DNA of 18,616 nt from DATNBT01 sp964579765 (lineage in GTDB: Bacteria > Acidobacteriota > Vicinamibacteria > Vicinamibacterales > CAVVIG01), in the NCBI GenBank assembly GCA_964579765.1, contig CAZOIK010000011.1, forward strand, positions 1 to 18,616, in the 5' to 3' direction. The position numbers were made by a program, and so were the translations under genes. Below are positions 1-7,590 of this stretch, piece by piece (positions within the stretch are counted from its first letter, which is position 1; each line of letters starts with the position of its first letter). The notes under the pieces are model-generated. The model was not told the DNA's origin, ran no database searches, and was given only the letters and a program-made list of their open reading frames with translations.

Positions 1-581
1 GGTGCGACTGACGGCGGCGGCGCGGTCGTCCGCGACGGCGTTTCAAGTGCGGGCCGGCTCTCAGGCTCGCGCGGAGGCACGACGTCTGGCGGCGGTGTGC
101 TGCGCGCGACGGCCGGCGCCGGCGGTGGCGAAACGGTTTTCGGCGCCAGATCAAGCCGCGGAGTGACTGACGTCGGCGCCTCAGGCGCAGGCGACGGCGG
201 CGGCGGCGAGGCCGAGCGCGGCGCAGCGAACGGCGCCGACGACGGAGGAGACGGTGCAGACGGCGGCGGAGGCGTACCGCGCGACGGTGCGGACGGCACG
301 ACACGCCGCGCGGTACGGGTCGCCGGAGCAGGGCGCGAAGCCTCGGGCGGCGCGAAGAACGCAATGAGCAGCGAGAGTCCGACGAAGCCGATCGCCACGG
401 CCGCCGCGCCGTACAGCAACAGCATCTTCAGCGGCAGCCCCGAATGGCGCGGACGCTTCCGCGCGTAGCCGAGCGTCGCGAGCACGGACTCGGAGTTCGA
501 GTCCGCGTGCGAAGGCTCGTCGCCGTCGTGGTCGTCGTCGCGAGGATTGCGGCGCTTGAGCGCGTCGAGGATCGTGCTCAC
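1..581 (-). CDS. GspB/MshN-like single-pass membrane protein, 3' end outside the window
   Basis: This reading frame starts with GTG at 581 and stays open for 193 codons to the left edge, so its C-terminus is missing. It begins VSTILDALKRRNPRDDD, close to the short conserved N-terminal motif of GspB-type and MshN-type proteins (compare 'ILDALKKA'). An acidic stretch follows, then one hydrophobic segment at about residues 58-80, then a long region rich in Pro, Ala and Ser, typical of a periplasm-spanning linker. The GTG overlaps the TGA of the upstream ATPase (GTGA), so translation is probably coupled. By analogy with ExeA-ExeB and MshM-MshN, the product would be the inner-membrane partner of that ATPase. 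A C-terminal TPR or GspB domain would be expected beyond the edge. The role is inferred from the N-terminal motif, topology and position; the missing domain prevents a firm family call. Confidence 0.7.
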   Translation of the reverse strand, partial: MSTILDALKRRNPRDDDHDGDEPSHADSNSESVLATLGYARKRPRHSGLPLKMLLLYGAAAVAIGFVGLSLLIAFFAPPEASRPAPATRTARRVVPSAPSRGTPPPPSAPSPPSSAPFAAPRSASPPPPSPAPEAPTSVTPRLDLAPKTVSPPPAPAVARSTPPPDVVPPREPESRPALETPSRTTAPPPSVA

Positions 582-1993
582 GGATTCATTCCCGCCCGCC
601 GGACCACCATATCAGGCTGACTCGATCCTGTCACCGCGGCGGCCGCCGCCGGCGCCGCGCCCGGACCGCCGGGAGTGTTCGCGGCGACGACCTGCGGATC
701 GAGCGACGGCTCAGCCGACCGGAGCCGCTCGGCGTCGGCGCGCGCGGCCGCGTCGTCGGCATACGCGCCAGCGAGCACACGCTGCCAGCGCTCGCCGGAG
801 GCCGACGCGATGGGCGCGTAGTAGACACGCAGGCCGGCGTGCTCGAGCCAGGCGGTCGTCGATCGGACGTCGGAGGCCGACTGCGGATCGTCGAGCGGAT
901 ACGCGCCGACAAGAATCGTGAACGCCGCATTTGCCGGCAGCGTCCGATCGACGGCCGACACGGGCGCGGTTGCCGGTGGCGCAGCGACGGGCGCGACGGA
1001 CGCATGCGCAACAGGCGCGCGTCCCCACCGATCGTAGAGATACGCACTGACGCCGACCGCCGACGCACACGCCAGCAGCACGACAGCCGCGCTGGTCACC
1101 AGCGCGGCGCGGCGCGCGAACCAGCCCGGCCGCGACGACGACGATGGCGCCTGCTGCAGATCGAGGCTCTCGACCGCGTCGTCGATCATCTCGGCCGAAA
1201 TGCGATCGGCCCGGGCGGCATACCCGGCCAGCAGCGCGCGGTCGCAGATCAGGTTGATCAAGCGTGGAATGCCGCCCGAGAGCCGGTGGATTTTGCGCAC
1301 GGCCTTGGTGGCGAAGCGCACGGCGCCACCCCCGCCCGCGACCGTGAGGCGGTGCGCGATGTAGGACGCGACGCCCTCCTGGTCGAGCGGATCGAGCTGA
1401 TAGCGGATCGACACGCGCTGATCGAGCTGGCGCAGGTCGGGCGACTTGAGCAGCGGCACCAGGTTGAGCTGCCCGACCAGGATGATCTGCAGCAGCTTCT
1501 CCTTGTCGGTCTCGAGGTTCGAGAGAATCCGGATCTGCTCGAGCACCGACACCGGCAGGTTCTGCGCCTCGTCGATGATGAGGACGGCGCTCGCCTTCAG
1601 CGGAATCAGCCCGAGCAGGAACTCGTACAGGGCGTCAACGAGCTCCTGCTTCGTGACGTGCGCGAGCTGGCCGCGCTTGACGTCCTCGCGCGAGATGACG
1701 CCGAAGTCCTGCAGGATCCGCTTGAGCAGATCCTCCTCCGACATGAACGGATTGAGCACGAGCGCCGTGAACGTGTTGCGATCGATGTCCTCGAGCAGCG
1801 CGCGGCAGAGCGTGGTCTTGCCCGTGCCGATGTCGCCTGTGACGACGACGAAGCCCTCGCGGCGGCGGATGGCGTACTGCAGCAGCTCGAACGCGTTCGC
1901 GTGCGACGGGCTCCGGTACAGGAACTTCGGATCCGGCGTCAGGCTGAACGGCTTCTCACGAAGGGCGTAGTAGCGCTCGTACATGTTCGTCAC
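578..1993 (-). CDS. ExeA/MshM-like AAA ATPase with C-terminal SPOR domain
   Basis: Membrane-anchored secretion/pilus ATPase of 471 residues. The N-terminus (MYERYYALREKPFSLTPDP) is the signature of the ExeA/GspA/MshM family. Walker A is GDIGTGKT (residues 53-60) and Walker B is AVLIIDE (136-142). After the ATPase domain come an Arg-flanked transmembrane segment at about 296-317, an Ala/Pro linker, and a SPOR-like domain from about 358 to 430 (FTILVGAYP ... VLAGAYADDAAARADAERL). Family knowledge: ExeA-type ATPases help secretins assemble through peptidoglycan, and SPOR domains bind glycan strands stripped of stem peptides. Inference: the cytoplasmic ATPase is tied to the cell wall by its periplasmic tail. 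The frame can start at GTG 1993, giving a 4-nt GTGA overlap with the secretin gene, or at ATG 1984, which matches the family start better; neither has a strong Shine-Dalgarno site. It sits between a secretin and a GspB/MshN-like gene. Confidence 0.88.
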   Translation of the reverse strand: MTNMYERYYALREKPFSLTPDPKFLYRSPSHANAFELLQYAIRRREGFVVVTGDIGTGKTTLCRALLEDIDRNTFTALVLNPFMSEEDLLKRILQDFGVISREDVKRGQLAHVTKQELVDALYEFLLGLIPLKASAVLIIDEAQNLPVSVLEQIRILSNLETDKEKLLQIILVGQLNLVPLLKSPDLRQLDQRVSIRYQLDPLDQEGVASYIAHRLTVAGGGGAVRFATKAVRKIHRLSGGIPRLINLICDRALLAGYAARADRISAEMIDDAVESLDLQQAPSSSSRPGWFARRAALVTSAAVVLLACASAVGVSAYLYDRWGRAPVAHASVAPVAAPPATAPVSAVDRTLPANAAFTILVGAYPLDDPQSASDVRSTTAWLEHAGLRVYYAPIASASGERWQRVLAGAYADDAAARADAERLRSAEPSLDPQVVAANTPGGPGAAPAAAAAVTGSSQPDMVVRRAGMNP

Positions 1994-3123
1994 GGCAGCG
2001 GCACGATTCTCGGCGTCAACAGGACGACGAGCTCCACGTGTTTCCTCGTCACGACGGTCGCGCGGCCGAACCAGCCCCCGCGAATGCCGACGTTCTTCCG
2101 CTCGCGCGTCTCCCGCTCGCGTCCGAGCCCGGCGACGACGATCGTCTCGCCGTCGGCGACGCGCGCCACCATGTCGGCCGCGAGCGCTTCGGGCTTCGCC
2201 AGAATCGGGCTGACACCGAGCGTGATGACGGCGTCCGCGGAAATCTGCGGCGTCACGGCGAGCGTGATGGCGTCGGTTTTCACGAGTCCCGGCTCGTTGT
2301 TCAGCATGGACAGCCGAGGCGTCGCGAGCGTCGAGACCTTCCCCTGCGCCGCCAGGGCCGCCAGGACTTTCTGCAGATCGTGCGTCTGCCGCAGCGCCGT
2401 CCAGTCGAGTGCCGTCGCTTTCTCGTCGTTCAGCTCCACCTCGAGCACGCGCGCCTCGATCTGCACCTGGCGCTGCACGCGGTCCTGCACCGCGTCGAGG
2501 TACGCCCCCACGCGATCGAGCCGCTCGCGGAAGTCGGTCACCTGCACGAGTCCGGCCTTGCGATCCACGTTGAACGTCCCTTTGTCGGACAGGATCGTCG
2601 GCAGGCCTTTGGCGATGTCCGCGAAGACGTCCGTCCTCGTCGATGTCGTCACGCGGGCCGAGCTGCCGCCTTCCGCATCGGCACCGATGCTCGTGCTGCC
2701 GACGCGGTCGGCCGCCAGGACGCCGACGTCGTAGAGGCGGGTCTCCGGCTGCCGCTTGAACACGCGGATGAACCCGCCGTCGGCCGTGAAGTCGAGGCCG
2801 AACGGCTGGAGGATCAAGTCGAGCGCCTGCCGCACCGTGACGTTCTTCAGCTCGCCGATGAACATCCCGTTGATCGACGGGTCGGGGACGATGCTGAGGC
2901 TCGTGCCGCGGACGAGCAGCAGCAGCACGTCCTGCAGCGCGACCGGCTGCGCGAACGTCAGCGAGAAGGTCTTGTTGTCGAGATCGGCGGAGGTCGCCCG
3001 CTCGTCGAGCTGCGTCAGCGGCAGCGGCGGCGGCACGCCCTGCGGCGCGCGCGGCGGCTGCGCCGGCGTTTGCGCGGCTATCGCCGCGAAGACGAGCGCG
3101 AGGGGGAGCGACACCCAGTCCAC
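1990..3123 (-). CDS. Compact secretin, MshL/PilQ-like outer-membrane channel
   Basis: Outer-membrane secretin of 377 residues. A hydrophobic leader (SLPLALVFAAIAAQTPAQ) indicates export; it has no lipobox. An STN/secretin-N region follows (about 50-120: TFAQPVALQDVLLLLV ... VRQALDLILQPFGLDF). Next comes a helix-strand module and the secretin core: QVQIEARVLEVELND, then GKVSTLATPRLSMLNNEPG, LAVTPQISADAVITLGVSPI and, at the end, HVELVVLLTPRIV. This succession is diagnostic of secretins of the MshL/PilQ/GspD superfamily. It is short: MshL proteins are usually well over 500 residues. The segment between the first core strand and the 'TLATPRLS' motif is nearly absent. The start is GTG 3123 with only weak GAGA upstream; the frame stays open further upstream but offers no better start nearby. 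The stop overlaps the next gene (GTGA). The order secretin / ExeA-ATPase / MshN-like matches mshL-M-N. Confidence 0.85.
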   Translation of the reverse strand: MDWVSLPLALVFAAIAAQTPAQPPRAPQGVPPPLPLTQLDERATSADLDNKTFSLTFAQPVALQDVLLLLVRGTSLSIVPDPSINGMFIGELKNVTVRQALDLILQPFGLDFTADGGFIRVFKRQPETRLYDVGVLAADRVGSTSIGADAEGGSSARVTTSTRTDVFADIAKGLPTILSDKGTFNVDRKAGLVQVTDFRERLDRVGAYLDAVQDRVQRQVQIEARVLEVELNDEKATALDWTALRQTHDLQKVLAALAAQGKVSTLATPRLSMLNNEPGLVKTDAITLAVTPQISADAVITLGVSPILAKPEALAADMVARVADGETIVVAGLGRERETRERKNVGIRGGWFGRATVVTRKHVELVVLLTPRIVPLP

Positions 3124-3208
3124 GTCTCAGTGTTTCGGTTTTACGCAGGAGTGGCGATAGATATGCGGACGTCTGCCGCCCCGTGCAGGGGCGTGCAGCC
3201 GGGCGTCG

Positions 3209-3689
3209 TCAAGCCGAGGTCGGCGTCGGCGATTTCCTGAACATGAGCGCGCCGAGCACGCCCCCAATCGTCGAGAACGCGCTGCCGAGCACGAGCATGA
3301 CGAGCAGGACGCCGAGGCGGCGCACCACGAGGAACGCGAAGCCGCCCTGCGCGCTCTGCTCCAGACTGCGCTGCAGCGCGTCCTGCATCTGCGGGTTGTT
3401 CGTCATCTCGAGCAGCCGCTGGCCGAACGCCTGCTCCCACGGTCCGACGACGATGTCGATCGGGATCGACACCAGGAAATGGATGACCGCGCCGGCCAGG
3501 CCGGCGAGCAAACCCGCCATCGCGCCGTCCGCCGGCGTGACGGGGTCGCTCTGATTCGACTGCAGGACGTAGGCGGCGACGGCGCCGCCGCTCAGGATCC
3601 AGAGACAACAGCAATTGCCGAAGTAGACGATGGGAAGGGCGGACAGGACGCCGAGGACCAGTCCGCCGATCAGGGCCGGCTGTGTGTAG

Positions 3690-3706
<17 letters not shown>
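3209..3706 (-). CDS. Small polytopic membrane protein of unknown function
   Basis: I do not recognise the family. The 165-residue product has a hydrophobic N-terminal part (ALIGGLVLGVLSALPIVYFG) running into a cysteine cluster, GNCCCLW, then a second hydrophobic segment, a Gly/Ala-rich segment (MAGLLAGLAGAVIHFLVSI), an amphipathic middle (TNNPQMQDALQRSLEQSAQGG) and a final membrane segment (LGVLLVMLVLGSAFSTIGGVLGALMF), so about four transmembrane helices. The preferred start is GTG 3706 (MSTTTSYTQP); TTG 3712 is possible. Either start lies inside the 3' end of the inositol-phosphate synthase gene, giving a 17-23 nt overlap, so the two are probably translated from one message. The Cys triplet next to a membrane segment could be a metal or acylation site, but that is a guess. 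Confidence 0.75.
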
Positions 3707-5003
<1,297 letters not shown>

Positions 5004-5011
5004 AAACGTGA

Positions 5012-5017
5012 ACTATA
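5012..5017 (-). promoter_or_regulatory. Putative -10 box of the MIPS gene
   Basis: TATAGT reads on the minus strand, ending 8 nt before the GTG start at 5003. The spacing would put the transcript start within about 2 nt of the start codon. No convincing -35 hexamer was found; the region where it would lie is occupied by the heptamer repeats. Confidence 0.5.
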
Positions 5018-5018
5018 T

Positions 5019-5096
5019 CAGTCTCCAGTCGTCAGTCGCCAGTCGCCAGTCGGCCCACGTGACTGATGACTGATGACTGGCCGACCGACCGACTAC
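5019..5096. repeat. Two opposed blocks of 7-bp tandem repeats around a CACGTG palindrome
   Basis: Positions 5019-5053 read as five heptamers (CAGTCTC, CAGTCGT, CAGTCGC, CAGTCGC, CAGTCGG). Positions 5062-5096 read as five heptamers of the inverse type, decaying rightwards (ACTGATG, ACTGATG, ACTGGCC, GACCGAC, CGACTAC). Between them lies the palindrome CACGTG (5056-5061). The first 19 nt of the ordered repeat (5025-5043) match the reverse complement of 5062-5080 at 16 of 19 positions, so the array is also an imperfect inverted repeat that could fold. It fills most of the spacer between the divergent MIPS and methyltransferase genes. It resembles in style the heptameric short tandem repeats known from cyanobacteria, but no homology to those is claimed. 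Confidence 0.85.
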
Positions 5097-5102
5097 TACA
5101 CT
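5097..5102 (+). promoter_or_regulatory. Putative -10 box of the methyltransferase gene
   Basis: TACACT ends 7 nt before the ATG at 5110 and directly abuts the heptamer array. An ATGACT sequence inside the repeats (5073-5078), 18 nt upstream, matches four of six bases of TTGACA and could act as the -35. There is no Shine-Dalgarno sequence between this box and the ATG, so a leaderless transcript is likely. Confidence 0.5.
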
Positions 5103-5109
5103 GTCTCCC

Positions 5110-5697
5110 ATGGCTCTGAACCCGTTCGCGCGGCGCGGCGCCGACCCGCACATGCTGGCGGTGAGCATGACGGGCGTCAAACTGGGCGATCGCGTGGCGT
5201 TCGTCGGCTGCGCGCACGCGCCGCGGCTCGCCGCCATCGCCACGAAGGTCGGGCTCTCGGGACGCGCCGCGGCCGTGGTCCGCGACGACGCGGCGGCGGC
5301 GCGCGTGAACAAGGCCGCCGCGAACGAAGGCGTGCTCGTCGAGATCGACGTCGCCGACGTGAAGGCGCTCCCGTACGCCGACGCCGAGTTCGACGTCGCC
5401 GTGCTCGACGACACCGGCGGCCTCCTGGAGCAGCTGCAGGACGCCGACCGCGCTGCGGTCGCGCGCGAGGTCGCGCGCGTGCTCCGGCCGGGTGGACGGA
5501 TCGTCGTGATCGGCGGCGGCGGGCCGTCGGGGCTCGCCAGGCTCGTCTCGAGCGCGCCGGTCTCGCCGCTCGTGACCTCGGGCGCCGTCCACGCGATCCT
5601 CGACGCCAACGGCTTCTCGATCGTCCGCACCCTCGCCGAGCGCGAGGGCCTCGTGTTCGTCGAAGGACTCAAGCCGAGGACACCTGTCCCGCGCTGA
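5110..5697 (+). CDS. Class I SAM-dependent methyltransferase, UbiE-like, substrate unknown
   Basis: A 195-residue soluble protein with the layout of a Rossmann-fold methyltransferase. The first strand and loop are GDRVAFVGCAHAPRLAAIA (about 27-45). An ARVNKAAANEG helix and VLVEIDVADVKALPYADAEFD follow, where the aspartate and 'LPY' match the adenine-binding region and motif II of UbiE-like enzymes. Then come a strand, VAVLDD, and AREVARVLRPGGRIVVIGGG (motif III). The glycine motif is degenerate: GCAHA replaces the usual GxGxG, so SAM affinity or the reaction may differ from typical members. It has no membrane segment and no signal peptide. The start ATG 5110 has no Shine-Dalgarno site and lies 7 nt after TACACT. 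The VWFA gene follows 11 nt downstream, probably in the same transcript. The substrate cannot be predicted. Confidence 0.82.
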   Translation: MALNPFARRGADPHMLAVSMTGVKLGDRVAFVGCAHAPRLAAIATKVGLSGRAAAVVRDDAAAARVNKAAANEGVLVEIDVADVKALPYADAEFDVAVLDDTGGLLEQLQDADRAAVAREVARVLRPGGRIVVIGGGGPSGLARLVSSAPVSPLVTSGAVHAILDANGFSIVRTLAEREGLVFVEGLKPRTPVPR

Positions 5698-5708
5698 GCA
5701 CAGCCGTC

Positions 5709-6797
5709 ATGAGGTTTCCGGCCGGAATCGCGGCGCGCCTCCGGGCAAGGCTTTTGCCTTCAGCGCACGGCGTGCGTCCGCGACTCGTCGCGCCGGCCGC
5801 CGCGCTCCTCGTCATCGCGTCGCTCCAGGCGCAGCAGCCGCCCGCGCGGTTCCGGAGCGGCGTCGAGCTGATCAACGTCACGGCCACCGTGTCCGACGCG
5901 GACGGCCGGTTCGTCCCGAACCTGACGCAGGACGACTTCGTGCTGTACGACGACGATCGTCCGGTGGACATCGCGTACTTCAGCGCCGACCGCGTGCCCG
6001 TCAGCCTCGGGATTGCGCTCGACACGAGCGGCAGCATGGCCGGCGACAAGATCAACGCCGCGCGCGAGGCCATCGCGCGGTTCGTGAACGAGCTGCTCGA
6101 TCGCAACGACGAGCTCTTTCTCTATCGTTTCAGCAACTACCCGGTGCTCGTGCAGGGCTGGACGCGCGATCGGCGCGAGCTGCTCGACCCGCTCGATCGC
6201 CTGACGCCCAACGGCGCGACGGCGATGTACGACGCCGTAGCGAAGGCGATTCCGCTCGCGGCCGAAGGGCAGAACCGCAAGAAAGCGATCGTCGTCATCT
6301 CCGACGGCAACGACACGTCGAGCCAGATGGACATCCGCGACCTCAAAGAGCAGATCCGCCTGAGCGAGGTGCTCGTGTATGCCGTCGGCATCGACGGCGA
6401 CGACGACCAGGTGGTCAGGCGCGCGCCGCTCTCGCCGCGGCTGCCCGTCCCGGCTCCGCGCCGCTTTCCGGGCGGCCCTTTCGGCGGAGTCCTCGGCGTC
6501 CCGCCACCGCCCCCGCCGCCTCCCGTCGGCGGCTCGTCGCTGCGCAGCCGCTTCGACGATCGCGTGAACGTGGCGGCACTGCGCGAGATGACCGACGACA
6601 GCGGGGGCCGCACCGAAATCGTCCGCGCGCCGCACGATCTCGATCCCGCGACCGCGAGCATCGCCGACGAGTTGAGCAAGCAGTACTCGATCGGCTACCC
6701 GTCGCCCGGCGGCGTCGCGCGATGGCACTCGATCCGCGTCGAGGTGAAGAACCACGCGTACCGCGTGCGGGCGCGCCGCGGCTACTTCGCGAACTGA
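5709..6797 (+). CDS. Secreted VWFA-domain protein of the acidobacterial type (TIGR03436-like)
   Basis: A 362-residue exported protein. The N-terminus has arginines and then a hydrophobic core (LVAPAAALLVIASLQAQ), fitting a signal peptide. An Ig-like lead-in follows (INVTATVSDADGRFVPNLTQDDFVLYDD), the hallmark of the acidobacterial VWFA-related family. The von Willebrand A domain has an intact metal-ion-dependent adhesion site: DTSGS (D105, S107, S109), T171 in NGATAMYDA, and D199 in VVISDGND. Between the strand VLVYAVGIDGDDD and the helix VNVAALREM lies a Pro/Gly-rich insertion with eight consecutive prolines (265-272). The C-terminus (YSIGYPS ... YRVRARRGYFAN) is the usual family ending. The frame is open further upstream to 5073, but that would run through the methyltransferase gene; ATG 5709 precedes the signal peptide. 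The likely role is periplasmic or surface protein-protein contact; the partner is unknown. Confidence 0.87.
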   Translation: MRFPAGIAARLRARLLPSAHGVRPRLVAPAAALLVIASLQAQQPPARFRSGVELINVTATVSDADGRFVPNLTQDDFVLYDDDRPVDIAYFSADRVPVSLGIALDTSGSMAGDKINAAREAIARFVNELLDRNDELFLYRFSNYPVLVQGWTRDRRELLDPLDRLTPNGATAMYDAVAKAIPLAAEGQNRKKAIVVISDGNDTSSQMDIRDLKEQIRLSEVLVYAVGIDGDDDQVVRRAPLSPRLPVPAPRRFPGGPFGGVLGVPPPPPPPPVGGSSLRSRFDDRVNVAALREMTDDSGGRTEIVRAPHDLDPATASIADELSKQYSIGYPSPGGVARWHSIRVEVKNHAYRVRARRGYFAN

Positions 6798-6829
6798 GCG
6801 CGCACCGGCGCACGTCAGGGCGCGCACGT

Positions 6830-6835
6830 TAGAAT
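6830..6835 (+). promoter_or_regulatory. Putative -10 box of the ZIP-VIT metal unit
   Basis: TAGAAT lies 5 nt before the GTG start at 6841. No Shine-Dalgarno sequence fits in this gap, so the transcript probably begins at or beside the start codon. No clear -35 was seen. A promoter here would make the metal genes a separate unit from the VWFA gene, which ends at 6797. Confidence 0.5.
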
Positions 6836-6840
6836 GTCGC

Positions 6841-7587
6841 GTGCCCTTGCTCGCCACCGCTCTCGGACTCAGCCTGCTCGGCAGCTGTGGCGGCCTGGTC
6901 GTCGCCAGCTCGCTGCTCCTGTTCACGCACCGCGTTCGCACACGCCTGGTGCCCTGGCTGGTCAGCTACGCCGTCGGCGCGCTGCTGGGCGTCGCGCTGC
7001 TGGCGCTGCTGCCCGAAGCGCTCGACGCCCTGAAGCCGACGGCCGCGTTCAGCACGCTGCTCTTCGGCATCCTGACGTTCTTCGTCCTCGAAAAGCTCGT
7101 GCTGCTGCGGCACTGTCACACCGACGAGTGCCAGGTGCACGGCGCGACCGTGCCGCTCGTCCTGGTCGGCGACGCGTTCCACAACTTTCTCGACGGCGCC
7201 ATCATTTCGGCCGCGGTGATGACGTCCGTGCCGCTCGGGATCAACACCGCGATCGCCGTGGCCGCGCACGAGATCCCGCAGGAAGTCGGCGACGTGGCCA
7301 TCCTGCTCGCGGCCGGGTACAGTCGCGGCGGCGCCCTGCTGCTCAACGTGGTCTCCGGCGCCGCCGGCCTCGCCGGCGCCCTGGTGGCGTTCGCGGCGGT
7401 CGGCGCGATTCCCGGCGTGCGGCCGTTCATCCTCGCGTTTTCGTCGGCGAGCCTGCTCTACATCGCCATGTCTGACCTCATCCCCGACCTGCATCGGGGG
7501 CAGATCGACGCAAACGCCGTGCGCCAGGTCGCGCTCATTGCGGCCGGAATCCTGACGATCGTCGGCTCGGAACGACTGTTCGGATAA
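6841..7587 (+). CDS. ZIP-family divalent metal transporter
   Basis: Inner-membrane permease of 248 residues with about eight hydrophobic segments, the usual ZIP length and layout. The two ZIP metal-binding signatures are intact: HNFLDG (114-119, TM4) and HEIPQEVGD (143-151, TM5). The loop between TM3 and TM4 carries a dense His/Cys/Asp/Glu cluster, HCHTDECQVH (91-100), comparable in position to the variable histidine-rich loop that binds or senses metal in ZIPs. ZIP proteins move Zn2+, Fe2+ or Mn2+ into the cytoplasm; the metal cannot be read from sequence. The start is GTG 6841, preceded 5 nt upstream by TAGAAT. The next gene, a ferritin-like/VIT1 fusion, begins 3 nt after the stop, so the two form an operon that probably balances metal uptake against export; iron is a reasonable but unproven guess. 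Confidence 0.92.
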   Translation: MPLLATALGLSLLGSCGGLVVASSLLLFTHRVRTRLVPWLVSYAVGALLGVALLALLPEALDALKPTAAFSTLLFGILTFFVLEKLVLLRHCHTDECQVHGATVPLVLVGDAFHNFLDGAIISAAVMTSVPLGINTAIAVAAHEIPQEVGDVAILLAAGYSRGGALLLNVVSGAAGLAGALVAFAAVGAIPGVRPFILAFSSASLLYIAMSDLIPDLHRGQIDANAVRQVALIAAGILTIVGSERLFG

Positions 7588-7590
7588 GCG

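Noticed and set aside
1..470. A Gly/Ala/Asp-rich plus-strand frame at 97-468.
   Set aside because: It is the complement of the Pro/Ala-rich linker of the minus-strand membrane protein that reads through to the edge.
839..2734. A 631-codon plus-strand frame opposite the ATPase and secretin genes.
   Set aside because: It is antisense to two recognisable overlapping genes and shows only low-complexity Arg-rich sequence.
3140..3165. A possible sigma-54 element on the minus strand before the secretin gene (GGCAGACGTCCGC).
   Set aside because: The GG and GC are only 9 nt apart and TTGC is missing; this does not meet the consensus.
3178..3192. GCCCC-GTGCA-GGGGC hairpin upstream of the secretin gene.
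   Set aside because: A 5-bp stem in GC-rich DNA with no T-run; too weak to call a terminator.
5019..5096. The heptamer array considered as a CRISPR or an attachment site.
   Set aside because: The unit is 7 bp without unique spacers, and there are no cas or integrase genes nearby.
5073..5708. Upstream extension of the VWFA reading frame.
   Set aside because: It overlaps the methyltransferase gene and encodes Arg-rich nonsense; the signal peptide begins after ATG 5709.
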